A DNA stretch of 64,000 bases from contig NW_003101681.1 in the NCBI RefSeq assembly GCF_000003855.2, forward strand, positions 5,987,707-6,051,706. The letters are read 5' to 3'. Below are positions 23,968-35,836 of the stretch, one piece after another. Each line of letters opens with the position of its first letter. Positions within the stretch are counted from its first letter, which is position 1. The DNA is from Blastomyces gilchristii SLH14081. Lineage: Eukaryota; Ascomycota; Eurotiomycetes; Onygenales; Ajellomycetaceae. Position numbers and translations under genes: made by a program. The notes below the pieces were generated by a model that saw nothing but the letters and a program-made list of their open reading frames with translations, searched no databases and was not told the DNA's origin.

Positions 23968-24427
23968 ATACTCTCTTCTTTAAGAGTATAGTTCTGATGC
24001 TCTTAAGATTATCAGATTAGAAGTTATCTTTGTTATATAGCAATAGTTATCAACTGATTAATAGTATATGTGCTATATATAATATAAAAAAATAGATGAG
24101 TTTTTCTGCTGACTATATAGATCTTTCTTTTCTCATCTTTATTCAAATCAAACACATGATAAGTGAGTTTCTTATATATTGATTTAAAATGTAAAAAATA
24201 TAGTTAATAAGTGACTTATAGATCTCTCATTATATTCTGTTCTATGTATGAAATTCTCTGTAAAAGTGATGTGTTTTAGAGACAAAGTTAACAGCAGTGA
24301 CAGAATTTTTTGAAAAGATTTCTCTTCTCTATGACACATTTTTCTCCCCTCTCTCTTATCTGTAATAGTAAGTGTATAAGAGCATCATTCTTGAGAGATA
24401 ATAAGAGACTTATTCTGATGTTTTCTA

Positions 24428-25093
24428 GTGAGTAAATATCTTTGTAATGCGGCTGTGATCTCTGTGACTATTAAGAAAGTCAGGTTGAAGATGAAGATGA
24501 TGATGTCAATGAGTTATGAGAGTACTGCTCTTATTATCACATCTTCTCCTGCTTCTCTTACAGCTGTGGCAGTAGTTGTCATACCTTGCAGTGCAGTGTT
24601 ATCTCTTCTGCTAATCAGTTCATCTGTATTCAGTTCTTTCTCTGTCTCTCTCATTACTGTTGCAACACTGTCTCTCTTCTCAGTCAACATAGTGATGTAT
24701 AACTCTGTGTGATCATTCAGAGAGAAATCTGAGAAGAGCTTGATTTCAGAGATAGTGACTCTGAGAAGCTTAATTCATAGTTTCTCTTCTGCAGTATATC
24801 TAAGCCCTGCTCAGAATACTGCTGAGTTGAGTCTACAGAGTTCTGTAGTTTCTTTATCTTCTCTCTGTAAAAAGGCTTCAGTGCAGTCTCTGATCAGTAC
24901 TGCTACTTATCTGTACTATATTAAACAGCTGAAGAAGAGAGAGATCTTATATATCTATCTCTTCTCTCACTTTTATTATTTTTATTATATCTGTAATAAT
25001 GACTTCTATCTCTCTGTAAGTATTATCTATTCTATAAAAATACATTATATTAGCTCTGATAAGAAGTTCAGACATTTAAGTAGTATAGAGTAA
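24428..25093 (+). pseudogene. Opposite-strand ORF in gypsy-2 3' region
   Basis: Two open stretches (24428-24712 and 24740-25093) are in the same frame and separated by one TGA, together about 220 codons. Rich in Ser, Val and Leu, with no recognised domain. It lies between the 3' LTR and the chromodomain of gypsy-2, opposite to Gag-Pol. Confidence 0.4.
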
Positions 25094-25830
25094 GAGTCTC
25101 AGATCTTTAAGTATTGATAGATTCTATCAAGACTGAGAAGATCTCTCTTACTTATCTATAAAAGAAGATGAAAGTGTAAGTCTCTAAGATGAAAAAATAT
25201 CTCAGAATAACTAATTTTAAGAAGAAATCAGTCAGTGCTGTTATTAAAAGTATCACAGAGATTAATTACTGATTAAAGAGAATCTCACTTCAATTGAAGC
25301 AGATGACTGAGATACTTTATAAATTGATAAATTAATACTTTAATTATCTCTTATACTCTTCTACAGTATGCTTCTCTGTAATACTACAGTACTAACTTCT
25401 TAGCAGATAAAGATATCAGTATCAGAGACTTCAATGATGAAGAATGAGTTTGATAAGAGTGTGATTATTAATAAGTAGACTCTGAGATTTCTTCTTTTTA
25501 CTTTTTTAGCAGGCTGTGATCTCATTAGAATAGTAGTAATCTGTGAGTTAATAATATTAATCTTTTTATTAATTTCAAATATCTCTTTTCTCTAACTGCT
25601 TCAGAAATTTTATACTTGTATAGTCTTATTAAACTTCTAAAAAACTCTTTAAGAGAAAATAGAAGAAGAGTGCTACAGAGCTTATAAGACACTGATTTAT
25701 CACTGTGAGATTATCTTTAAAAAAACTCTTTGAAAAAAATAAGAAGTTTTAAACAGTATTTCTTATTTAATATCTCTGATATGTAATAGAGCAGTCTCTA
25801 CTAGTTATCTCATAGCTTACAATCTCTTTC

Positions 25831-28800
25831 TCAGTATTTTTCAAATACTTAAGTAATTCTCATGAATTCTCTGATGATGAATAATCTTCTCATTTTACAA
25901 GATATTGAAGCTTATTATAATATATTCACTTATTTAATATTTTCTTCATAAGATATTCAGTATTACTCTCAATCTTGATATTATTTAGCTGAGATGACTC
26001 TACTCTGAGACATTGCTTATAGAGCTTTAAATAGAAAATGTAAAAAATGGAATGAATTGATTTTAATTCTATGAATAATTTTAACTCATATATCTACTTA
26101 CTTATTACTCTTATTACTGAAAAAGATTCTAGTCATCACTCACTGAGCTTCTTATACAGTCTTATTATCTTAATATTCTTTGCTGAAAGTAGCACTTGAT
26201 TCTCTATTAAGAACTTCATTAAAAGATGTTTTTAATTATAGTATTTCATCTACTGCTGGCCCGGTGGCGTAGTGATTAACTACACTACTATAGAGCCTCA
26301 ATTAGCGGCCTTCCTCCCGGGGAATGAATGTCAAGAGAGGGCAGGTTCAAACTCTGCAAGAGTCATCTTAATTACAGCTTTCACTGTTAAGTTATGAAAC
26401 AGTACTGAGAACTCTCAGATGCACTATAGCAAATCATTATCAAGCTTAGAATATTTATCTCAGAGGTTTCTGAATACTAATTCTCACTGATCTTAGAATT
26501 AACAGTCTCTCAGATACTTCAAGTTAGATTAGTACTAGAGTGATTGAGATCTAGAGTGTCTACAGAATAGTAAATCATTATCAAGCTTAACTGATCAGAT
26601 CTCATCTCTCTCACTCTAGACACTCACTTCTGAGAAATGAGATTTAAAAACTATTCAATTAGAACACTCTGAGTCTAGCAAGAACCTAGATGAGATGAGA
26701 TCTAGACACTCTTAATAGGTGATTAGTGCAAGCAAGATCATGACAGTCAATTGATAGACTGAAATGCTGAGATTAACAGCTGAAAGATTAGAGACTTAAC
26801 TAGAATTGAGTAGCTCTGATGTTATTCTTAGTGAGAATCTCACTTATGAGTAAGCTAGTTACAGAAGCTAGCTGAGTGATGACTCTTTAGAGAGAATGAT
26901 AATCTCTGAAGCAGGCCTGAGAGAACAGAGACAGCAGTCAGTTATATAGAGTGTTAAAATATGTATATACCTTAAGATGTAAACTGCAGAGATCTTGTTC
27001 TATAGCTCTCTTTACTGTACTTATTTCTTTCTATTCTTTTCTATCTATCTATTTAATGTGTCTATCTTTAAGACTATGTTCTCTTTTTCTTTGTCATGAT
27101 ATTTTCAAATGATTTCAAAGTATTAATAGATGTTGAAATACTGTAATTTATAAATAGTTTTTGTATTCTGAGCTGAAATTTTCTGATTTTGCATATCTGA
27201 AATTGATAAGTGTATAATAGTTGACTCTATAGATATAGGAAAAACTCTGAGAACTAAAGATTCTCAGGTAGATGTCATAGTCTCTGACTGCATACATCTA
27301 TAATTGAAGAATAATAATAATAATAATAATCATCTACTGCTTCTGAGTGTAATAAATACTTTTCACTGTCTTCTTATGAATTTTATTTAAAAGTTTCAAT
27401 CTCACTTTTACTTCTGATACTGAGAAATACTCTGTTTTCTGTATCTATTCAACATTCTGACTGTCTATTTTCTTCTTTGAAACATTGTCTGTAATATCAC
27501 TGAGTACTGAAGAATTATATTTATAATAAGTATAGAAAGAAGATATCTTTAAGATTACATTCTTTGTATTATTATATATGAATTCAGTAATCAGAAGATG
27601 TTTAAGTCAATTATTCTAATAATATAAATAAAACACTTAAAGATGCTATTCTAGTGTCTGATTCTAGTGTTCAGTCTGATTATCTGTCTGCAGATGAAAT
27701 ACAGTACTGAGAAGATATCTTATTATAAGATAATAGTAAAAAGCTGATCAGTATTTACTAATGAAGAGAGATTCTTGATCTGTTATTAATAATTTTAAAG
27801 CACTGTGATTATGAATAATGATATCTAAAAATAGATCAGTCAATTCAGAGGCTTTAATCTTTTTATAAGTAGAGATATATCTGATCATCTTTATAAAGTG
27901 ATTAACAATGACTAAAATTAAGTCATATTCTTTGACTCTTGTTAACTTCAGCAGATTAACTATGAAATTCATTAATAAATTCTGTTATAAGCTCTTTAAA
28001 ACAGGCAGTGATATCAACTTACTGTATTACTTATATTATAGAATCTTTATTCTTTAATAGATATTATAAGTCTTAATATACTCTTTGACATCTGTCTGAA
28101 GCTTGTTTTAAATATATTTATATTTTAGAAGCTTCTCAGTCTTCTCTAATCTGAAGTATCTTATATAAGAATTATTATAATGAATTCTTAATAACTCCTG
28201 ACACACTGCTCTACTACAAGAGACAAAGACTGAATTATTCAGTAGTAGAAGTTCATATTCTTCTAGTTATCAGTGACTTGATTTCTTAGTGACACTGTTC
28301 TGCTCAGAGTCTGTCTCTTTCAAGTTCAAACTAAATTCTTTCTTCTTCAACTTCTGAATTCAAGCTGTAGTAGAGATATCTCTCTTCTATAACTTATTAA
28401 TAAATTTTAAAAGTAGTCAGATTGAAAGATTATAAACTGTTTTATTCTTTATCAATTCAATAATTGTAAGATATAATATAAGAAGCTTATGATCTTCAGT
28501 ATCAGTTCTCTGTAAGAACTCAGATTTTCTTTCATTTTCTATACTGAGTTACACAGCTGTCTTATCAGTGCTGTTTCTGAGCTTCAGAGAACTCTAACTC
28601 TCTACAGTCAGCTTCTTCAGCAGTGATGACAGAGATTCTTTATAGAATTCTTCTCTATATTATAATATTATATTGAGCTGTCTAATAGTATGTCAGTGAG
28701 ATTAAGCTGATCTGAATATATTGAATATAGAAATCATACTCTGAAAGCAGCTTCACTCATCTGACTTAACATTCTGTCATGCTCTTTGTTATCAAGAAGT

Positions 28801-31750
28801 AATACAGATTTGCATAATCAGTGAGAACTTGCACTGAGTACTTACTACTCTGAAGATAATGTCATCAGATCTTAAAGAATTTGACAATTATTAACATCTT
28901 TTAATCATGAATATCATATCTTCTCTGCATAAGTGATAACTTCTTGAAGAAGAAGATCACTGATCTTCATTTATAATATCTTATAGACTCTGCCCAACCA
29001 GCCTTCTCTCACAGACAATTTATTGTCTGTATTCTCAGAGATGATTATTCTCTGATTCTTTCAACATTGAAAGACTTTTAATGTCAACTGTGAAAAGGTT
29101 TCACAGACTTCATTCTCAGATACATCAGTCTCACACTGACTGAGTAAGTTGAGATTAAAGTGATTCAGTATTATAATATCTATAAAAGCTTGTTTCAATT
29201 CTGCAAATACCTGCATAATATCTTGAGTGAGGATAAATAATCTCATTTTTCTGTCTTTCACACTTCTCTTTAACAGATCTGTAAGAGAGACAGTAATTCA
29301 TGAATATATATAGATGAATTATCTGTAGAAATTTATAAATTCTAGAAATATCTGCATCTCACAGTATATTCACAGTGCTGATCAGTTCTCAATGATAAAG
29401 ACTCAGCTTCTGTTCATTGAAATGCTGTTCACTTTAATAATATAATCTAAGAAATTAATCTTCTGTATATAGAACAAGTATTTTTCAGTGTTTGTATAGA
29501 GTTGATACTGTCTCAAGTGACTCAATACTTCTTAAACATGAATATTATATTCTTTCTCTGATTTTAAGAAGATTAGAATGTTATCCAGGTATACTATACA
29601 GAAGATGTCAATAAGGCCTTACAGTGTCTTATTTATATAAGTCTGAAAGATGACTGAAGTGTTACAAAGATCAAAAGATAAAACAAGATATTCAAAATTA
29701 CTGTACTTAGTATGAAAAGTCATTTTTCAAACATTGTTCTTGTTAACTCTGATTCTATGATAGATATTCTATATATCAATTTTTGAGAACATCTTTGCTT
29801 CAGATAATCAATTGATTATCTTATCAATTAATAATAATGAATAGTAATTCTTAATCATCATCTTATTAAGACCTCTGTAGTCTATACATAGATACAGTCT
29901 ATTATTCTTCTTAAGTATAAAGAGTATAGATGTCTCTGCTGAACTCTTTGATAAATGTATTCAGTTCTTTGATTGCATTTTCTCAAGATATTTGTGCAGA
30001 ATATTCAATTTCTTTATAGATAAGTTATAAAGAGATCTGTATAATACTGTTGCACTGTCTTCAAGATGAATCTTATATTATATCTTGATATCAGAAAACT
30101 TCACTGCTTCTCTTTTCAAAAAGACATTCTTATAATCTATAAAGAGATATTATGTTTATCTGTCTTCAATAATGAATACTGCTGCTAATCTTACAGTGAG
30201 AGTGATGACTTTTTTATCTGTTCTCAAGTCTCAGTCATCTGCTACATAGTATATTAACTCTATCTTTTTCTCAAGATTCTTTTAATAAAACTCTTCAGAT
30301 TTCTCTATTACTGGCTCTTCATCAGTGAGACAGTACTGTCATATCTGAGTGACTCAGTCAATGAGAGAGTTGTTTTCTCTCAATTATAAAAGATCTAAAA
30401 TGATGTTCTCATCTATAATATTAACTGTGTGAAGAAGTAGACTGCTTTTCTTGAAGATTTCTTCTGAATCTGTAGTCATATACTTTGCTTAAATTATGTT
30501 AAAACAGTGACATTTTATTTTATCAGTAAATTTTATATGATCTGACAGGTCTATCATCTTTCAACTTTTTATTAAAGAAAAGAAATAGAATATGAAGTTG
30601 ATATCTATCTCAGAGTTAAGTAGACATTTCACTGATATCTTCTTATTCAGAGTATGTATTGTAATCATAATATGAACTCAGAGATATGAGAATTATCAAT
30701 TCTTTATTTCTTTCTCTTCTTTATCTTTCACAGATATGTTTGTCAGAAGAGAAGTTAACTTTAAGAAGATATCTTCTTAGTTTCTTCTCTTCTTTAACTT
30801 CTTATAATCACTGATATAGTGATCATTAGCTCTGCAGTTGAAATAGAGATCTTTATCAAATCTTTTTTAATATTTCTTCACAGTGAGTGAAGAATCAGAA
30901 TACTTGAAATTCTTCTTTACTTTCTTTACACTGAAGCTGTTACAGTGCTGTTTAGATTCTGTTATTAATTACTTAGAAGAGATCTTATTAATCTTTTTCT
31001 CAGAGAATTGATTATTCAAATAGATCTGAGAAGTTAGATTGATAAGCTCAGTACAATTAGTTAATAAACTTTGATATTATAATATTATTATCTATATCTT
31101 GTAAGTCAGCTTTATAAGATAAAACTGTGTTTTTAATTGATTCAAATTATCAGTCAATTTCTCTCAATATTCTTCAAATCTTGTATTGAAATTGAAAGAA
31201 TTCTTATTATCTTATTAATGTAATAAGTTAAATCACTGTATTATTATACAGCTGTAGTTACAGTGATCTTTAATTTAATTCAGTAGAAAGTTCTTGAATT
31301 CTTCTCAAGTCATTACAGTATCAGTATACTTAAGCTCTCTCTTCTTAATAATTTAAGTAGTTGCAGAGATGTCTTCAAGAAGGTTAATAGTGTATATTAC
31401 TCATATCTCATGAGTATTATACTGGCTCAGATTAAGGCAGAATTTCTGTTCAAGAATATGAATAAAGCTGTGAAATTCAGATAAGATGTTTTTCTTATAT
31501 CTCAGAGAATCTCTGATCTTAATCTCTCTATCTTTATAATAGATGTAGGTGTGTAGAGGCCGCGGTGATGATAGAGCAGTTGAAGAGCTCATGTCAAAAT
31601 GTGCAGCAGATTCAGAAATCTTGAATTTCTGCTAAAATAGAGATATATACACTCTAGAAGATGATGTAGTATTTTTCTCAGAGAATAAAGTCAGATCAGT
31701 CTCAGTACAGATGTATGAGATTATATCAGTTTATTAGAGCTCAACTGATT
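25831..31750 (-). pseudogene. Gypsy-2 Gag-Pol with chromodomain, interrupted
   Basis: Read on the minus strand: Gag near 31.6-31.4 kb; reverse transcriptase / RNase H near 29.9-29.06 kb (FAELKQAFIDIIILNHFN, then ETDVS); integrase core at 27972-27748 (YDLILVIVNHFIKMIRYI, LLITDQESLF); integrase C-terminus near 26.1 kb; and a chromodomain at 25963-25831 (EYLMKKILN, LQYLVKWEDY, NSWELLKYL, with TGA at the Trp positions). Chromodomains of such elements bind modified histones and steer integration into heterochromatin. The SINE at 26258 splits the 3' part. No intact frame. Confidence 0.83.
26258..27330 (+). mobile_element. Composite SINE: tRNA-like head, unique body, LINE 3' tail
   Basis: Flanked by an 11-bp target duplication CATCTACTGCT (26247-26257 and 27331-27341). 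The head (about 26258-26360) is GC-rich, with a pol III A box (TGGCGTAGTGAT at 26265) and B box (GGTTCAAACTC at 26344). The body (about 26360-27000) has no match elsewhere in the window and contains a repeated AAATCATTATCAAGCTTA and inverted motifs around AGATCTAGA. The last 325 bp match the 3' UTR of the local LINEs in order and end in the same (AAT)n tail. This is the architecture of a SINE that borrows LINE machinery through a shared 3' end. It is unusually long for a SINE. Confidence 0.85.
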
Positions 31751-31781
31751 CAAACTTATAATCAGATTAAGTGATTTGAAT

Positions 31782-31982
31782 TGTAATATAATAGAACTGA
31801 AGTGATGACTAGTCAGCAGTGTTATATAGAGATAGTTGTTTAAGAAGCTGTATAAGTGAGCTTGACTATCTTACTTAAATAGTGAGCTTGTAGACTACAG
31901 AGTTATTATGAGAATATCACAGATATGATACTTAGTATACTAAGAAGATTGTTTAAGAAACACAGTAACTCTTGTATATATT
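31782..31982 (-). repeat. Gypsy-2 5' LTR, first segment
   Basis: TGTAATATAATAG to CTTGTATATATT. It continues at 40202-40533 after LINE-B: 201 + 332 = 533 bp. Confidence 0.88.
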
Positions 31983-32022
31983 CATCTCTCACTTGAAGAA
32001 TGACAAGATGTTCAGAAGAAAG

Positions 32023-32260
32023 ACAACCGCTCCACCACGAACTCGCTCGATTTTTCGAATAAGAACCCGCCGATAGATCCATCGAAAAGCCCTCGATCAT
32101 ACAAGCATTTTGACCCCATCGCCGACCGCATACCCCGTGTGGTGGTGGAGTTATTCAGCCAAATGTGAACCAGACATCATTCGGAACTCCTGCATGGGAT
32201 TATCCCTCATTCTCCCCTATCACACCACAACCCCGGGCCAAATTGCCATACAAATTGTAA
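32023..32260 (+). promoter_or_regulatory. GC-rich conserved block at LINE 5' end
   Basis: Nearly identical in LINE-B, LINE-C (42789-43030) and LINE-D (63513-63740), starting ACCGCTYCACCAC in all three. It stays GC-rich and CpG-containing inside heavily mutated DNA. It includes an inverted repeat TTTTCGA / TCGAAAA. As the first part of the element it is the likely site of the internal promoter; that is inference. Confidence 0.6.
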
Positions 32261-32382
32261 GGTGAAGAGACCTAGTCATATACACTAATCTTCTCAATTT
32301 TGAAAGATCTCTGATCTGTAGTTGTGAAGATATCTGAGAAGCAATCTTCATGAAAACCCTGTTTATCTTTGATGTTTCAAAA

Positions 32383-32643
32383 CATCAACACCAAGTCTCA
32401 CCCTCATACCGCCCTTTCTAATCTGGCTCATTCTCAGTAGAAAAATACAAAAAGATATCTCAGTAATAATATTAAACACATAATTAACAGTCACTTCTGA
32501 AGTGCAATCTCTGCAGTCTGTCTTCAGTGTATCTAGACATTAATATCAAGTCTCACTCTCATATCACCCCTCTCAATCTGGCTCATCTCTGATAGAAAAG
32601 TACAAAAAGATATCTCAGTAACTGTACTCAATACATAATCAGC
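32383..32643 (+). repeat. Direct repeat in LINE 5' leader, period about 155 bp
   Basis: Two related segments of about 105 bp (from CAAGTCTCACC at 32392 and CAAGTCTCACT at 32547) both contain CTGGCTCAT and CAAAAAGATATCTCAGTAA. The same pair occurs in LINE-C at about 43150-43405, and the first copy in LINE-D. Confidence 0.75.
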
Positions 32644-33688
32644 AGATACAATAACTATAAAATCAGTATATCTCAAGATCTGACTGAGTCTTTGATCTCT
32701 GAATAGTGAGATATATTAAATCTAGTTTTAATATCTCAATATTTAATAGATTCTATAAGAGATTGAGAACAGCAACACTAGATTTCTATTAAATTTGAGA
32801 ATTAACTCTATATTAATATAATCATTGACAAAGTCTTCTATTTTGAGATATAAATAATCAGTTTCTCTACATTCTGCTGATAATATTTACATTATTATAT
32901 AGAAACAGACTTATATTCTCTATAATATCAAGACTTTGAAGAGAGAAAGTCTTGATAGAGAGTATACAGTAGTACATATCTTAGCAGTTTCTATCTCATT
33001 CTTCTGTAGTAGTTAATGCAAAAAAAAAGATTTCAGAAATAGTTTTTTACTTCTCTTGAAAAAGTAAGATGTTTTTCTCTGGATTATATACAATATTCTT
33101 ACAAAGAATTAAAAACAGAGTTATTTTCTATCATAATTTCATATTCTTTTAAGTAAGAATTACTTTTTCAGTGACTGAAGAGCTTTTATTAATACTTAAT
33201 TCTTTTTTACACTCTTTATTAACTGATTTGAGTTGCACACTTGTTGTGTGAGAAGAATTGAATAATTTAGAATAAAATTGAATAGTTTTAATCAATTTCT
33301 CTGCAAAAAATTGATTTATTTTTTATCAGTTTTTCTCTTAAAAACTGTCATATTATCTGATTTACTATCAATTGATATCATACTTTTCCTCACTGTATTC
33401 CAAGAAAGAGATTGTAAAGATTTTATTAATTTATCTTAAAAATCAAGTTTAGTTTATTAGATTCTCTTCAAAAATCTAACCTAGTTACTGAACTAGTGTG
33501 AAAAAAATCAGGTATTTTATACACAAAAGTCTGTTATTCTTCTTTTGAAATAGTCTGATCAACTTTTCAATTGAAAACAGACTTAGAAACCTCTTAATTA
33601 AAACAGTCTGATCAACTTTTCAATTCAAAAGAGTTTAATAAATATCTTAATTGAATTAGTCTGATCAACTTTTCATTGAGTAAGAACA

Positions 33689-35807
33689 ATGAGTTCAAAA
33701 GTACACTTAGTTGATATGGAAAAAGATGCTTTCTCAAATGCTATTTCTGAGATTGAAATTCTGAAGAGAAGAAAGAAAGAAGAAATAGAGAAATAACAAG
33801 TTCTTGAAATACAGAAACTTGAAAAAGTAAGCAAGATTCTTGAAAAGCAGTGTCTGAGTGAGATGAATGAAGAAGTTCTGTTAATTCTTCATACTCAGGC
33901 TAGACAACTACAGGAGATGATCAAGTTCAAACTTGAAATCTCAAACACAGTTTAAAAAACATTGAAAATTCCTAGTACAATCACTGACTCTTCATCTTAC
34001 TCTTCTTCTTTCTTTTTTCCTACTTCTTCTTCTTCTTTGAATTAGAAGAAAACATATGCTCAAGCAGCTGAATCTGCTGTAGACTGGCCGCCAGGACCAT
34101 GAATTTCACGTTTGGTCCCATTTGGTCTGGTCCCATACATTTCTTGGCGTGAATCCCGCTGGGACTGGCTATCAAAAAAACATGTAAAGTGACTATATAT
34201 CAGATCTTAAAATGGAACCATGACTTGAAAAAAATGAGAAAGTGGTCCCATTTGGTCCCATTTAGTCTCATTCTTGGCATAAAGTTACTATTTTTAGACA
34301 TTTTAAGGTTTTTTTTAGACTATTTTTAATTTTTTAAAAAGTAACGCTTTTTGGTAACACTCAAATGAGATTTAAAGTCATTTAAAGCAATAAAAATAAT
34401 TTAAATTGAGAAGTGGAAATCATGGTCTCATTTGGAAAATGTGACAAGAGTAGACAGTAAGCCCCACTGGGACAGTATGAGACTACTATCTAATGTTAAA
34501 ACCGTGTAATGGGATCAGTCGAATTGGTAATGAGACTATCAAAAAATCTGGTCCTGGTCTCAGACACGGTCACACGGTCAGTCTAATCTGCTGTCTCTAA
34601 ACCTGCTGTCTCAAAACCTGCTCAAAATCCTGAGAAAACTGAGAAGAATACTGCTCATGCCTCTATTCATAGAAAAGTGAAAAAGAAAATGTAAAAAGAG
34701 AAAAACTTTCAAATCTTCAGAAATAGAAGACTTATTCTCAAAGCCTCAAATCAGAACATTCTGCAAAGAAACAAGCTAAACTCAAATCTCATTTTCAGAA
34801 TTAGAAATGAAATTAATCAGCAGTTCTTTTCTCAGTTGATAACTAATATTAAAGTTTAAAAACTAGTTATAACTTCAATTGAGTCATTATTCTTCAAAAA
34901 CTTTATCATTCTGACTACAATGCCTGAATTCAGTACTGAATTCCTTATTCAGAATGAGAATCTCTGAAAGTCAGCAGTAGAATCTTTACTAAACACAATA
35001 ATTCTATCTGAAAGAGATGAAAAGTGAGACAAATTCATTCTTTATAATATTTCAGTTGAAATTTTTGACTGTGAAGAAGAAATGCTACTTCTCAAAAATG
35101 AATTGAAAGAATACAACTCTATTCAACTGAGAAAGAAGCCTGTATAACTAAATTCAATTGAGTTCAGACAAAGCAGGAGAAATGCCTCTGTTCTAGTATA
35201 TATAAAAACACTTGAACAGTCAAAGATCTCTGAAGTAAGAGTAGCAGATTTGAAAATGAGAGTTCATGAATACAAAGACTCAAGAATGAATCTCAAAGCT
35301 CAAACACAGTGTTCAAACTGTTAAAGATATGAACACTTTACAATCTTATATTTTAGAGACTCAAAATATGCATTCTGTGTCAGAGATTACAAAACTAGTG
35401 AGTATAAATATGAAACATGCTCAAAAAGAGATGAAATATATCAACATACTCTGCTTAAGTGCTCTAATTACAAAGAAAAACATGCATCTAACTCAAAAGA
35501 ATGTATATTTACTTCTAGAACTCAAAAGAACTGGAGAAAAGATGAAGCTCAAAGTCAATCTAGAACTGAAGAGAAGAGTCAAGTCAGTAGACTTACAACT
35601 GCAAGCTTAAAAAGAAGAAACTCTTAACTATCTAAATCTTCAAACTTCAATTCTTCAGCTAAATATAAACAGAATTTGAATCCTCAAACTTCTGTTAAGA
35701 TTAGAGAATTGAGAAATGACTCTGATGATAAACTAGATATAATGCAAGCAGTTGAGATCTCTACTTTTCAAAATAGTTATAATCTACTATCTGATGATAG
35801 TGACTAG
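33689..35807 (+). pseudogene. LINE-B ORF1 (Gag-like), interrupted by a MITE
   Basis: ATG at 33689, stop TAG at 35805. Starts MSSKVHLVDMEKDAFSN, then a charged coiled-coil-like region, a Ser-rich stretch, MITE C (34080-34585) and a zinc-knuckle region near 35.3-35.5 kb. Without the MITE and its duplication, about 1.6 kb. Carries stops such as TAA at former Gln codons. Confidence 0.82.
34080..34585. mobile_element. MITE copy C (505-506 bp), nearly unmutated
   Basis: TAGACTGGCCG to CGGTCAGTCTA (imperfect 11-bp terminal inverted repeats, 10 of 11 match). Flanked by AATCTGCTG at 34071-34079 and 34585-34593. LINE-C at about 44750 is the empty site, with one AATCTGCTG. The duplication is 8 or 9 bp because a shared A is ambiguous; that size fits hAT (8) or Mutator-like (9) elements. 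It keeps GGTCCC and CG dinucleotides lost in copies A and B. No coding capacity. Confidence 0.93.
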
Positions 35808-35836
35808 ATTCTACTCTATCTCTACTCTCTTTTAGT

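Noticed and set aside
26258..26360. A functional tRNA gene at the GC-rich patch in gypsy-2
   Set aside because: A and B boxes are present but no acceptor stem closes, and the sequence continues into a 1.07-kb unit with its own target duplication and a LINE tail, so it is a SINE head.
27308..27330. (AAT)n runs as ordinary microsatellites
   Set aside because: They occur at the 3' ends of the LINEs and the SINE, followed by target duplications, so they are retrotransposon tails.
31906..32100. Minus-strand ORFs in the LINE 5' block (also 63433-63618 and 63707-63937)
   Set aside because: They cross the insertion junction or lie antisense to the LINE leader, differ between copies and have no recognisable domain; they come from the GC-rich non-coding block.
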